Notes under the pieces: generated by a model | Told to the model about the DNA's origin: nothing | Seen by the model: the letters and a program-made list of their open reading frames with translations, nothing else | Databases searched by the model: none | NCBI RefSeq assembly: GCF_050231725.1 | Contig: NZ_CP077172.1 | Location: forward strand, 1,788,982-1,852,981 | Length of the DNA: 64,000 bases | From: Fusobacterium nucleatum_L | GTDB lineage: Bacteria; Fusobacteriota; Fusobacteriia; Fusobacteriales; Fusobacteriaceae | Direction: 5' to 3' | Translations under genes and position numbers: made by a program | Shown here: one piece after another, positions 25,573 through 34,997 of the stretch | Numbering within the stretch: the stretch's first letter is position 1 | Layout: each line of letters begins with the position of its first letter

Positions 25573-26922
25573 ATGGGAATATTAGCTTTGCACTCAAAAA
25601 AAGTTAGAAAGGATCTAGTGGGAATTGCATATTATGGAATGTATGCTTTACAACACAGAGGACAAGAAGGAGCAGGTTATACTGTCTGTGATTCTAAAAC
25701 TAATGGTGAAGTTAGAATAAAGACAGTTAAAAATGTTGGGCTTGTTTCTGATGTATTTTTAGTAGAAGATTTCCAAAGATACGATGGAAATATTCTAATA
25801 GCACATACAAGATACGGAAGTAAAAATACATTGTCAATAAGAAATTGTCAACCTATTGGTGGAGAATCTGCTATGGGTTATATATCATTAGTTCATAATG
25901 GAGATTTAATAAATAAAGTTGAACTAAAACAAGAATTATTAGATAATGGCTCATTATTTCAAACAGGAATAGATACAGAAATAATCTTAAAATTTTTAAG
26001 TATTTATGGGAAATATGGTTATAAAGAAGCTGTATTAAAAACTATTGAAAAGTTAGAAGGTTGCTTTGCACTTGCAATAATAATAAATGATAAATTGATA
26101 GCTGTTCGTGATCCAGAAGGATTAAGACCATTGTGTTTAGGAAAAATTCTTGAAGATGATATGTATGTTATAGCATCTGAATCATGTGCATTAGATGCCA
26201 TTGGTGCTAAATTTGTAAGAGATATAGAAGCTGGAGAAATGGTAATTATAGATGATAATGGAGTGGAAAGCATAAAATATAAAGAAAGTACTAAAAAAGC
26301 AAGTTCCTTTGAATATATTTATTTTGGAAGACCAGATAGCGTTATAGATGGAATAAGTGTTTATGATTTTAGACATCAAACAGGTAGATATCTATATGAG
26401 CAAAATCCAATAGAAGCTGATATTGTCATTGGAGTTCCAGATTCAGGTGTTCCAGCAGGGATAGGGTATTCTGAAGCAAGTGGAATACCTTATTCAGCAG
26501 CACTTTTAAAAAATAAATATATTGGAAGGTCATTTATTGCTCCAGCTCAAGAATTAAGAGAAAGAGCAGTAAGAGTTAAGCTAAATCCAATAAAAGAATT
26601 AATCAGGGGAAAAAGGGTTGTAGTTATAGATGACTCTATTGTTCGTGGAACAACTTCAAAAAAATTAATAGATGTCTTATTTGAAGCAGGAGCAAAAGAA
26701 GTACATTTTAGATCAGCTTCACCAGTTGTTATTGAAGAATCATACTTTGGAGTGAATATAGACCCTAATAATAAATTAATGGGTAGTTATATGAGTATTG
26801 AAGAAATTAGAAAAGCAATAGGAGCAACAACATTGGATTATCTTTCATTAAAAAATTTAAAGAAAATTTTAAATGGTGGAGATGATTTTTATACAGGTTG
26901 CTTCAAAGAAGATGAAGAATAA
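25573..26922 (+). CDS. purF: Amidophosphoribosyltransferase PurF lacking the N-terminal catalytic cysteine
   Basis: PurF makes phosphoribosylamine from PRPP and glutamine, the committed step. The 449-residue protein keeps the Ntn glutaminase fold (YGMYALQHRGQEGAGY, HTRYGSKNT, HNGDL) and the PRPP site VVVIDDSIVRGTTSKKL. But where relatives start M-C-G-I, with the cysteine becoming the N-terminal nucleophile after Met removal, this frame starts M-G-I-L: the cysteine codon is absent. A stop codon (TAA, 25567-25569) immediately upstream rules out an earlier in-frame start. The ribosome site GGAG is 12 bases away, longer than usual. It may use ammonia, or the strain may be impaired; a sequence error of exactly 3 bases is the other possibility. 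Confidence 0.93.
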   Translation: MGILALHSKKVRKDLVGIAYYGMYALQHRGQEGAGYTVCDSKTNGEVRIKTVKNVGLVSDVFLVEDFQRYDGNILIAHTRYGSKNTLSIRNCQPIGGESAMGYISLVHNGDLINKVELKQELLDNGSLFQTGIDTEIILKFLSIYGKYGYKEAVLKTIEKLEGCFALAIIINDKLIAVRDPEGLRPLCLGKILEDDMYVIASESCALDAIGAKFVRDIEAGEMVIIDDNGVESIKYKESTKKASSFEYIYFGRPDSVIDGISVYDFRHQTGRYLYEQNPIEADIVIGVPDSGVPAGIGYSEASGIPYSAALLKNKYIGRSFIAPAQELRERAVRVKLNPIKELIRGKRVVVIDDSIVRGTTSKKLIDVLFEAGAKEVHFRSASPVVIEESYFGVNIDPNNKLMGSYMSIEEIRKAIGATTLDYLSLKNLKKILNGGDDFYTGCFKEDEE

Positions 26923-26956
26923 TCAATATAATAATAGTAAGGAAATGGGAGGAATA

Positions 26957-27976
26957 ATGATAAATTCTTATAAAGATTCAGGTGTTGATAAAGAAGAAGG
27001 ATATAAAGCAGTTGAATTAATGAAGAAAAATGTTTTAAAAACTCATAATAAATCTGTTCTAACAAACTTAGGTAGCTTTGGAGCTATGTATGAATTAGGG
27101 CAATATAAAAATCCTGTTTTAATTTCTGGAACTGATGGGGTTGGAACAAAATTAGAAATTGCAATGAAACAAAAAAAATATGATACAGTAGGAATAGACT
27201 GTGTAGCTATGTGTGTAAATGATGTATTATGCCATGGTGCTAAACCATTATTTTTCTTAGATTATTTAGCTTGTGGGAAACTTGATGCAGAAGTTGCTGC
27301 ACAATTAGTTTCAGGAGTTACAGAAGGTTGTTTACAATCTTATGCGGCCTTAGTTGGTGGAGAAACTGCTGAAATGCCAGGTTTCTATAAAGAAGGAGAC
27401 TATGATATAGCAGGTTTCTGTGTTGGAATAGTTGAAAAAGATAATTTAATAGATGGCTCAAAAGTTAAAGAAGGAAATAAAATAATAGCAGTGGCTTCAA
27501 GTGGTTTTCATAGCAATGGATATTCATTAGTAAGAAAAGTATTTACTGACTATAATGAAAAAATTTCTTTAAAAGAATATGGAGAAAATGTAACTATGGG
27601 AGATGTTCTATTAACTCCTACAAAAATTTATGTGAAACCTATATTAAAAGTTTTAGAAAAATTTAATGTAAATGGTATGGCACATATAACAGGTGGAGGT
27701 CTATATGAAAACTTACCTCGTTGTATGGGAAAAGATTTATCGCCAGTAGTATTTAGAGAAAAAGTAAGAGTTCCTGAAATATTTAAATTAATTGCTGAAA
27801 GAAGTAAAATAAAGGAAGAAGAATTATTTGGAACTTTCAATATGGGAGTAGGTTTCACTCTAGTAGTAGAAGAAAAAGATGTTGAACCTATCATTGAATT
27901 ATTAACTTCATTAGGCGAAACTGCTTATGAAATAGGACATATTGAAAAAGGAGATCATTCTTTATGTTTAAAATAA
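26957..27976 (+). CDS. purM: Phosphoribosylformylglycinamidine cyclo-ligase (AIR synthetase)
   Basis: Closes the imidazole ring (FGAM to AIR) with ATP. The 339-residue protein shows SGVDKEEGYKAV at the start, SGTDGVGTKLEIA, CVAMCVNDVLCHGAKPLFFLD and GGETAEMPGFY, all standard. The open frame extends back into purF, but ATG 26957 has GGGAGG four bases upstream and gives the usual N-terminus. Its last codons overlap the purN start by 13 bases, so the two are translationally coupled. Confidence 0.95.
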   Translation: MINSYKDSGVDKEEGYKAVELMKKNVLKTHNKSVLTNLGSFGAMYELGQYKNPVLISGTDGVGTKLEIAMKQKKYDTVGIDCVAMCVNDVLCHGAKPLFFLDYLACGKLDAEVAAQLVSGVTEGCLQSYAALVGGETAEMPGFYKEGDYDIAGFCVGIVEKDNLIDGSKVKEGNKIIAVASSGFHSNGYSLVRKVFTDYNEKISLKEYGENVTMGDVLLTPTKIYVKPILKVLEKFNVNGMAHITGGGLYENLPRCMGKDLSPVVFREKVRVPEIFKLIAERSKIKEEELFGTFNMGVGFTLVVEEKDVEPIIELLTSLGETAYEIGHIEKGDHSLCLK

Positions 27977-28506
27977 TAGTGTTAGTATCTGGTAGTGGAA
28001 CTAATATGTTGCAACTAATAAAAAATGATATTAAAATAGATTGTATAATTGCTGATAGAGAATGTAAGGCAAAAAATATTGCTGAAGAACATAATATTGA
28101 TTTTATTCTTCTAAATAGAGATAAAGAAATTTCTAAAAATTTATTGAAAATATTTGAGGAAAAAAAGCCTGATTTAATTGTATTGGCAGGATTTTTATCT
28201 ATATTAGATGGAGAAATATTAGAAAAATACAAGAATAAGATTATAAATATACACCCCTCATTACTTCCAAAATATGGTGGGAAAGGAATGTATGGTTTAA
28301 AAGTTCATCAAGCAGTTTTTGAGAATGGAGATAAAGAAAGTGGTTGTACAGTTCACTATGTTACATCAGATGTTGATGCAGGTGAAATTATAGGGCAAGA
28401 TAAAGTTGATATAAGCATAGCAAAATCTCCTGAAGAAATACAAAAAATAGTCTTAGAAAGAGAATGGAAATTATTACCAAAAGTTGTAAAGAAGTTAATT
28501 AAATAA
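27964..28506 (+). CDS. purN: Phosphoribosylglycinamide formyltransferase PurN
   Basis: Transfers a formyl group from 10-formyl-tetrahydrofolate to GAR. The 180-residue protein has IIVLVSGSGTNMLQLI at the N-terminus, the active-site NIHPSLLPKYGGKGMYG with catalytic Asn and His, and DVDAGEIIGQ with the catalytic Asp. The ATG lies inside the 3' end of purM. Slightly short but within the family range. Confidence 0.94.
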   Translation: MFKIIVLVSGSGTNMLQLIKNDIKIDCIIADRECKAKNIAEEHNIDFILLNRDKEISKNLLKIFEEKKPDLIVLAGFLSILDGEILEKYKNKIINIHPSLLPKYGGKGMYGLKVHQAVFENGDKESGCTVHYVTSDVDAGEIIGQDKVDISIAKSPEEIQKIVLEREWKLLPKVVKKLIK

Positions 28507-28525
28507 CTTTCAAGGAGGATAGCCT

Positions 28526-29332
28526 ATGGAAAAATTAGATGGAGTAGCTAATACATTGTTTGTGCCATTATATGCAAGAATTTATGTTTCAAAAAAATTT
28601 CCAGAATATTTTTATGATGAAATGGCATTAAAAATAGAGGCACAACTTCCTTCTGATATTTCCAAAGGTAGTTTTGAATATACAAATATAGCTTCTGCTA
28701 CTAGATATTATAATATGGATAAGATGACAATTAAATTCATCAAAGAGCATAAAATATCTAATATTGTCTTGTTAGGAATAGGTTTAGAAACAGCTTATGA
28801 TCGTATAATTCAAAAATGTGGACTAGGAAAAATAAATTATTATGGAGTGGATCTTCCAGAGGTAATTGAAATTCGTAAAAAATATTTTGCTGAAAGAAAG
28901 CAAGAAACATTAATAGCTGGAAATATGTTTGAAATGCAATGGAAAGAGCAAATTGATACATCTATACCTACACTTTTGATTGTTTCAGGAGTATTTCAAT
29001 ATTTTTATGAGGATAAAATTATTGAATTTATAAGAAATTTAAAAAAAGAATTTCCTTATGGTGAATTAATTTTTGATGCTACAACAAAAAATGGATTAAA
29101 ATTTGCTAATTTCTTTATCAAAAGAACTGGAAATATAAAAGCATTGATGCATTTCTATATTGAAGATAGTGTTGACTTTTCTAAAAAAACAGATACTACA
29201 TTAGTAGAGGAACTTACCTTTTTTAAAGATGCTAGAGAACTCCTTAGAAAAAAACTTAATTTTATAACTAAATTATTCATGAAAATTGCTGATTACAAAA
29301 GACAGGCATTAATTATACATCTAAAATGGTAG
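28526..29332 (+). CDS. Class I SAM-dependent methyltransferase, leucine carboxyl methyltransferase (PF04072)-like
   Basis: A 268-residue protein resembling the LCM/TcmP family: an N-terminal helical segment with RIYVSKKFPEYFYDEMA, then the SAM-binding region NIVLLGIGLETAYDR (around 83-97) with the acidic strand NYYGVDLPEV, and a VSGVFQYFYED segment. Substrates in this family include protein C-termini and polyketides, so its job cannot be told. It has its own ribosome site (AAGGAGG) and lies between purN and purH, all in the same direction, so it is transcribed with the purine genes although no purine step needs such an enzyme. Confidence 0.7.
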   Translation: MEKLDGVANTLFVPLYARIYVSKKFPEYFYDEMALKIEAQLPSDISKGSFEYTNIASATRYYNMDKMTIKFIKEHKISNIVLLGIGLETAYDRIIQKCGLGKINYYGVDLPEVIEIRKKYFAERKQETLIAGNMFEMQWKEQIDTSIPTLLIVSGVFQYFYEDKIIEFIRNLKKEFPYGELIFDATTKNGLKFANFFIKRTGNIKALMHFYIEDSVDFSKKTDTTLVEELTFFKDARELLRKKLNFITKLFMKIADYKRQALIIHLKW

Positions 29333-29368
29333 CAATTTTATATAATTAAAAATGAAAGGGAAATAGAT

Positions 29369-30883
29369 ATGAGAAAAAGAGCTTTAATTTCAGTATATGA
29401 TAAAACAGGTATATTGGATTTTGCAAAATTCTTAGTCAGTAAAGGGATAGAAATTATTTCTACTGGTGGAACATATAAATATTTAAAAGAAAATAATATT
29501 GAAGTTATTGAAGTTAGTAAAATAACAAATTTTGAAGAAATGTTAGATGGTAGAGTTAAAACTTTACATCCAAATATACATGGTGGAATTTTAGCATTGA
29601 GGGATAATAAAGAACATATGAGAACTTTAAAAGAAAGAAATATTGATACTATAGACTATGTTATAGTAAATCTATATCCTTTCTTTGAAAAAGTTAAAGA
29701 AGATTTATCTTTTGAAGAAAAAATTGAATTTATTGATATAGGTGGACCTACTATGCTTAGATCTGCTGCTAAATCTTTTAAAGATGTGGTTGTTATTTCT
29801 GATGTTAAAGATTATGAATCTATAAAAGAAGAAATTAGTAAGTCTAATGATGTTTCTTATGAAACTAGAAAAAGATTGGCAGGAAAAGTTTTTAATTTAA
29901 CTTCTGCCTATGATGCAGCTATATCACAATTTTTATTAGATGAAAACTTTCCAGAATATCTAAATATTTCATATAAAAAATCTATGGAAATGAGATATGG
30001 AGAAAATTCTCATCAAAAAGCTGCATACTATACTGATAATATGTCTACTGGAGCTATGAAAGACTTTAAACAACTTAATGGAAAAGAACTTTCATATAAT
30101 AATATTAGAGATATGGACTTAGCTTGGAAAGTTGTTTCAGAATTTGATGAAATTTGTTGTTGTGCAGTGAAACATTCAACACCTTGTGGAGTAGCATTAG
30201 GAAATAATGTTGAAGAAGCTTATAAAAAAGCATATGAAACAGATCCAGTGTCTATTTTTGGAGGAATAGTAGCTTTTAATAGAGAAGTTGATGAAGCAAG
30301 TGCAAAATTATTAAATGAAATATTTTTAGAAATTATAATAGCACCAAGTTTTTCAAAATCTGCTTTAGAAATTTTAAGTAAAAAGAAAAATATAAGACTT
30401 ATTGAATGTAAAAATAAAGCAAGCGATAAAAAAGAATTAGTAAAAGTTGATGGTGGAATTTTAGTTCAAGATGCAGATAATAGATTATATGAAAATTTAG
30501 AAGTTGTAACTAAAGCTAAGCCTACGAGTCAAGAAGAAAAAGATTTAATTTTTGCTTTAAAAGTTGTAAAATTTGTAAAGTCAAATGCTATTGTTGTAGC
30601 TAAAAATTTACAAACACTAGGAATAGGTGGAGGAGAAGTAAGTAGAATTTGGGCTGCTGAAAAAGCATTAGAAAGAGCAAAAGAAAGATTTAATGCAACA
30701 GATGTTGTACTTTCTTCAGATGCCTTTTTCCCATTTAAAGATGTTGTTGAACTAGCAGCTAAAAATGGAGTTAAAGCTATAATTCAACCTAGTGGTTCTG
30801 TAAATGATAAAGATTCTATTGAAGAATGTGATAAAAATAATATTTCTATGATATTCTCAAAATTAAGACATTTTAAACATTAA
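29369..30883 (+). CDS. purH: Bifunctional AICAR transformylase/IMP cyclohydrolase
   Basis: Performs the last two steps to IMP. The 504-residue chain has the N-terminal MGS-like cyclohydrolase domain (ALISVYDKTGILDFA, STGGTYKYL, GRVKTLHPNIHGG) and the C-terminal transformylase with MRYGENSHQ, the catalytic AVKHSTPCGVA and FGGIVAFNREVD. Length and order are as in other bacteria. It follows the methyltransferase after 36 bases. Confidence 0.96.
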   Translation: MRKRALISVYDKTGILDFAKFLVSKGIEIISTGGTYKYLKENNIEVIEVSKITNFEEMLDGRVKTLHPNIHGGILALRDNKEHMRTLKERNIDTIDYVIVNLYPFFEKVKEDLSFEEKIEFIDIGGPTMLRSAAKSFKDVVVISDVKDYESIKEEISKSNDVSYETRKRLAGKVFNLTSAYDAAISQFLLDENFPEYLNISYKKSMEMRYGENSHQKAAYYTDNMSTGAMKDFKQLNGKELSYNNIRDMDLAWKVVSEFDEICCCAVKHSTPCGVALGNNVEEAYKKAYETDPVSIFGGIVAFNREVDEASAKLLNEIFLEIIIAPSFSKSALEILSKKKNIRLIECKNKASDKKELVKVDGGILVQDADNRLYENLEVVTKAKPTSQEEKDLIFALKVVKFVKSNAIVVAKNLQTLGIGGGEVSRIWAAEKALERAKERFNATDVVLSSDAFFPFKDVVELAAKNGVKAIIQPSGSVNDKDSIEECDKNNISMIFSKLRHFKH

Positions 30884-30902
30884 AATTATTGGAGAACTGT
30901 AA

Positions 30903-31976
30903 ATGATAAAATTAAAAGATATTGGAAGTTTTAAATCTATCCCTGAAATACTAGATGACGTTATAAAAGAAAATATCTCTAAGTTGGACGAACATTTAAC
31001 AAAAGGTTGGGATATAGATAAAAATATATCAATCAGTAAATACACTGATTTATCTCCTTTAGATTGTGCATTGATTATGGAAGCATTTGAATCAGTAAAA
31101 TGGCTTGTGGAGCATGGTGTCAATCTAAATGTAAAAAATAATCCTAGTTTTTTAATTGCTGTCAAATATTGTAACGAGAAAATGATTCAATATATTGTTT
31201 CTAATGGTGCAAAAGTAAATTTGACTAATAATGTAAAATCAGATGCATTTATGGAAGCTATATATGGAAAGAATTATAAATATTTACAACTTATCCATGA
31301 TTTAGGGCACACAGTAGAGAAATATGGTGGAAAAGCATTTCGTAGTGCTGTTTCTGATAGAAATTACGATGTTTTAAAGTTTTTTATTAATAATGGTGTT
31401 GATATAAACTATAATGAAGCAGACATGGTCTATCCTTTTAAGCCTACTCCACTGTGTGTAGCAGCAAGATATGTTGATTTAGCTATGTGTAAATTTCTTG
31501 TAGAGAATGGTGCAGATGTTACTTTGACAGAAAAAGATGGAATGAGACCATATAGCATTGCCTTAGAGAAAGGTGATATTGAAATGGCTAAATACTTTAA
31601 ATCATTGGAACCACCTGAATACCATAGTCTACAAAATAAATTAGATGAATTAAAGCCATTTAAGTTACCAAAAAATTTAATTGATTTCCTACAAGGTAAT
31701 AAACTTCATTTTGAATTGAATGATTGTGATTTTAAATGGATAGAGTTTTTTTCATTAATAGATACAATTCCAATGAAAGTAGGAAGGCAAAAATTACTTC
31801 GTATTTCTAAAGTAACAGGAGATTATGAAGATATATATATTGTTTGGAATCCAAAAACAAAGAAAATTGCTTTTTATGATATGGAACATAAAGAACTTAA
31901 AGATATTACTGATTTTGTTGACTTTATAGAAAATACTTCATCATATATGCAAAAAATAATTGAAGGTGACTTATAA
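30903..31976 (+). CDS. Ankyrin-repeat protein with a C-terminal SUKH/SMI1-like domain
   Basis: A 357-residue protein. Residues about 45-235 carry four to five ankyrin repeats (SPLDCALIMEAFESVKWLVE, SAVSDRNYDVLKFFINNGVD, TPLCVAARYVDLAMCKFLVE, SIALEKGDIEMAKYF). The C-terminal ~110 residues, with LPKNLIDFLQ, YEDIYIVWNPKTKKIAFYDM and ITDFVDFIEN, resemble the SMI1/KNR4 (SUKH) fold, which is common in bacterial toxin-immunity proteins. No signal peptide is seen. It lies between purH and purD with short gaps and must be co-transcribed with them. The function is unknown; the SUKH call is by eye. Confidence 0.65.
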   Translation: MIKLKDIGSFKSIPEILDDVIKENISKLDEHLTKGWDIDKNISISKYTDLSPLDCALIMEAFESVKWLVEHGVNLNVKNNPSFLIAVKYCNEKMIQYIVSNGAKVNLTNNVKSDAFMEAIYGKNYKYLQLIHDLGHTVEKYGGKAFRSAVSDRNYDVLKFFINNGVDINYNEADMVYPFKPTPLCVAARYVDLAMCKFLVENGADVTLTEKDGMRPYSIALEKGDIEMAKYFKSLEPPEYHSLQNKLDELKPFKLPKNLIDFLQGNKLHFELNDCDFKWIEFFSLIDTIPMKVGRQKLLRISKVTGDYEDIYIVWNPKTKKIAFYDMEHKELKDITDFVDFIENTSSYMQKIIEGDL

Positions 31977-31999
31977 AATTTAAAAATAGGAGAATGATA

Positions 32000-33280
32000 A
32001 TGAAAGTTTTAATAGTTGGTTCTGGAGGGAGAGAACATGCAATAGCTTGGAAAATTTCTCAAAATTCAAAAGTAGAGAAAATATTTGCTGCTCCAGGTAA
32101 TGCTTATAATAAAGTTATAAAAAACTGTGAAAATATTAATTTAAAAACATCTGATGATATTTTAAATTTTGCATTAAAAGAAAAAATAGATTTAACAATA
32201 GTTGGAAGTGAAGAATTATTAGTTGATGGTATAGTTGATAAATTTCAAGAAAATAACTTAACTATATTTGGACCAAATAAAGAAGCTGCTATGCTTGAAG
32301 GTTCAAAAGCATTTGCAAAAGATTTTATGCAAAAATATGGTGTTAAGACTGCTAAATATCAGTCTTTTACTGATAAGGAAAAAGCTATAAAATATTTAGA
32401 TGAAATGTCCTATCCTGTTGTAATAAAAGCAAGTGGACTTGCTGCAGGAAAGGGTGTAGTAATTGCACAAAATAGAAAAGAAGCAGAAGATACTTTAAAT
32501 GATATGATGACTAATAAGGTATTTGCTACAGCAGGAGATACTGTTGTAATAGAAGAGTTTTTAGATGGTGTTGAAATTTCTGTTTTATCTATTACAGATT
32601 CAGAGGTAATAATACCTTTTATATCAGCTAAGGATCATAAAAAAATATCTGAAAAAGAAACTGGGTTAAATACAGGTGGTATGGGAGTAATTGCACCTAA
32701 TCCATATTATACAAAAACTATTGAAGAAAAATTTATACAAAATATATTAAATCCTACTCTAAAAGGTATTAAAGCAGAAAAAATGAATTTTGCAGGAATA
32801 ATATTCTTTGGTTTGATGGTTGCAAATGGGGAAGTATATTTACTTGAATATAATATGAGAATGGGAGATCCTGAAACTCAAGCAGTTTTACCATTAATGA
32901 AATCAGATTTCTTAGATGTTATTAACTCTGCTTTAAATAAAGATTTAAAAAATATAAAGATTGATTGGGAAGATAAATCAGTTTGTTGCGTTGTTATGGC
33001 AGCAGGAGGATATCCTGTTAAATATGAAAAAGGAAATCTTATCAGTGGTTTAGAAAAATTTGATTTAAGTAATTCTAATAATAAGGTTTTCTTTGCAGGA
33101 GTAAAAGAAGAAGATGATAAGTTCTATACTAATGGTGGCAGAGTTTTAAATGTTGTTTCTATTCAAGATAATTTAGAAAAAGCTATTGAAGTAGCATATA
33201 AAAATGTAAAAGAAATTTCATTTAAAGATAACTACTGTCGTAAAGATATAGGGACTTTATATGTGCCAGTTAAATATTAA
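32000..33280 (+). CDS. purD: Phosphoribosylamine-glycine ligase (GAR synthetase)
   Basis: Joins glycine to phosphoribosylamine using ATP. The 426-residue ATP-grasp protein begins MKVLIVGSGGREHAIAWK and carries GPNKEAAMLEGSKAFAKDFM, YPVVIKASGLAAGKGVV, TGGMGVIAPNPYY and EYNMRMGDPETQAVLPL. Of two ATGs two codons apart, 32000 is preferred because AGGAG at 31988 is 7 bases away but only 1 from the first. It is the last gene of the operon, followed by a strong terminator. Confidence 0.96.
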   Translation: MKVLIVGSGGREHAIAWKISQNSKVEKIFAAPGNAYNKVIKNCENINLKTSDDILNFALKEKIDLTIVGSEELLVDGIVDKFQENNLTIFGPNKEAAMLEGSKAFAKDFMQKYGVKTAKYQSFTDKEKAIKYLDEMSYPVVIKASGLAAGKGVVIAQNRKEAEDTLNDMMTNKVFATAGDTVVIEEFLDGVEISVLSITDSEVIIPFISAKDHKKISEKETGLNTGGMGVIAPNPYYTKTIEEKFIQNILNPTLKGIKAEKMNFAGIIFFGLMVANGEVYLLEYNMRMGDPETQAVLPLMKSDFLDVINSALNKDLKNIKIDWEDKSVCCVVMAAGGYPVKYEKGNLISGLEKFDLSNSNNKVFFAGVKEEDDKFYTNGGRVLNVVSIQDNLEKAIEVAYKNVKEISFKDNYCRKDIGTLYVPVKY

Positions 33281-33296
33281 AAACAGTACTTAAACG

Positions 33297-33340
33297 AAAA
33301 CTGCACCTTAATTTTCTAATTTTGGTGCAGTTTTTTATAT
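33297..33340 (+). terminator. Intrinsic terminator of the purine operon
   Basis: AAAACTGCACC (33297-33307) pairs perfectly with GGTGCAGTTTT (33324-33334), followed by TT and an AT-rich tract. It ends at the stop codon of the convergent membrane protein gene. Confidence 0.9.
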
Positions 33341-33341
33341 T

Positions 33342-33599
33342 TTATTGACGTGAAAGTATTGCAAATAAAATAGTTCTAATCAATGGAAAGATATTTGTTA
33401 AATCAAGAACAATAAATAGTATAAAGAAAATCCAATTGACTTTTCTTATGAGAGAAAATATTTTTTTTCCTCCTTCATTATCCTTAACTACATGTTTCTC
33501 AATAAATGATAAGATTCCATCAATAATTGAAGCAGCAATGACACCAGTAATAACTACAATAACCATTCCACCTACTTCACCTGATAGCCTAATTCTCAT
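33342..33599 (-). CDS. Small membrane protein
   Basis: An 85-residue protein with two membrane segments (VGGMVIVVITGVIAASIIDGI and VNWIFFILFIVLDLTNIF) joined by a charged loop. The frame could start at 33629, but that would overlap brnQ; the ATG at 33599 has AGGAGG seven bases upstream and is preferred. It is 13 bases downstream of brnQ and so probably in its operon. I do not recognise the family. Confidence 0.65.
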   Translation of the reverse strand: MRIRLSGEVGGMVIVVITGVIAASIIDGILSFIEKHVVKDNEGGKKIFSLIRKVNWIFFILFIVLDLTNIFPLIRTILFAILSRQ

Positions 33600-33612
33600 A
33601 AATAGCCTCCTT

Positions 33613-34896
33613 TTATTTATTTTTTTCAAATTTTTTGAATATCAATGAGAAAAGTATGAACCCAACTATTCCGGGAAATAACCAAGTTAAACCATAATCA
33701 GAAAATGGTAATATTTCTAATACTGACATTGTGTAAGAATTTGTTATTCCGATTGTTTCTAGACCTTCCATAAGACCTATAATTCCTGTAAATAAAATAA
33801 CACCTTTATAAACATAATCATTTTTTATATATTTTCCAAATAAATTTAAAATTATTAGAGAAATTATTATAGGATAAATAAAAACTAGAATAGGTACAGA
33901 GATTCTAATAATACTTTCAACTCCTAAAATTGAGAGTGCAAAACTTATAAGTACTGTAAAAATAACTATTTTTTCATATTTAAAAGAAGTTATGGAGCTA
34001 AAAAATTCCCCAACAGTTGCGACTAAACCTATTGCAGTTGTAAGACAAGCTCCTGCAACACAAATTGCTAGTATTAAATTTCCATAGCCACCTAAAAGAT
34101 AAGAAGTTGTTTTTACTAATAATTCTATTTTATCACTAGTATTTAGAATAGAATGCATTTTAGCTCCAACAAAAGCAAAACCGCCATATATTAAAGCTAA
34201 TGATAGTATAGCAACAAGACCAGCTTTTATTAAAAAAGAAAATTCTTGTTTTTGAGTTAGATTTCTGCCATTTTTTATAGACTTTAAAATAATTCCAGCA
34301 TAAGCAATAGAAGCTATTGTATCCATTGTTTGATATCCTTCTAAAAAACCTCTTTTAAAAGCATGAGGATAAACATCTGGTTTTAGAGATAAATTAGTGA
34401 AAAATACTCCTTTTATAATTATTAAAAATAAAAGTATTAATAATATTGGTGTTAAAATTTTACCAACTCTTTCAATTACTTTATTAGCTCTTAATGAAAA
34501 TAAAATCACTATCCCAAAATAACAAATTAAATAAATATATTTATAAACAGGGCTATCCATTCCATTATACAAAAAAGTTATTTCATAGGCAGTTGCTCCT
34601 GTTCTTGGAATTGCAAGCATAGGACCTATTGCTAAAATTGAGATAATAGCGAATATTGTTGAAAAAATTGGAGATACTCTATTAGCAAAATCTTTTATAC
34701 CATTTCCTACAATAGAAACAGATAAAATTCCTAAAAATGGAAACCCCACTCCAGTTATTGTAAAAGCTAACATTGTTATTAGCCAGCTTGAATTAGTTTC
34801 ATAACCTAGCATTGGTGGAAATATTAAATTTCCTGCACCAAATAACATTGCAAAAAGTGCAAAACCTGTTAATAATACATCTTTAGTTTTATACAT
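33613..34896 (-). CDS. brnQ: Branched-chain amino acid transporter, LIVCS family
   Basis: A 427-residue polytopic carrier of the BrnQ (LIVCS) family, which moves leucine, isoleucine and valine with Na+ or H+. The N-terminus FALFAMLFGAGNLIFPPMLG is the family hallmark, and AIGPMLAIPRTGATAYEI and GYQTMDTIASIAYAGIIL follow. About 12 membrane segments. It is expressed from its own strong promoter, away from the accessory cluster. Confidence 0.92.
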   Translation of the reverse strand: MYKTKDVLLTGFALFAMLFGAGNLIFPPMLGYETNSSWLITMLAFTITGVGFPFLGILSVSIVGNGIKDFANRVSPIFSTIFAIISILAIGPMLAIPRTGATAYEITFLYNGMDSPVYKYIYLICYFGIVILFSLRANKVIERVGKILTPILLILLFLIIIKGVFFTNLSLKPDVYPHAFKRGFLEGYQTMDTIASIAYAGIILKSIKNGRNLTQKQEFSFLIKAGLVAILSLALIYGGFAFVGAKMHSILNTSDKIELLVKTTSYLLGGYGNLILAICVAGACLTTAIGLVATVGEFFSSITSFKYEKIVIFTVLISFALSILGVESIIRISVPILVFIYPIIISLIILNLFGKYIKNDYVYKGVILFTGIIGLMEGLETIGITNSYTMSVLEILPFSDYGLTWLFPGIVGFILFSLIFKKFEKNK

Positions 34897-34930
34897 TTTT
34901 ATTCTCCTAGTAGTTAATAATAACTTGTAG

Positions 34931-34959
34931 ATTATACTACTATTTTTTTGTTATGTAAA
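34931..34959 (-). promoter_or_regulatory. brnQ promoter
   Basis: On the minus strand: -35 TTTACA (34954-34959), a 17-base spacer, -10 TATAAT (34931-34936), about 35 bases before the ATG. Confidence 0.7.
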
Positions 34960-34997
34960 TACTAAAATTATATAATATATCTAATTTTTTATATATT

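Noticed and set aside
26873..26956. A longer purM start inside purF
   Set aside because: The extension overlaps purF coding sequence, and GGGAGG points to ATG 26957.
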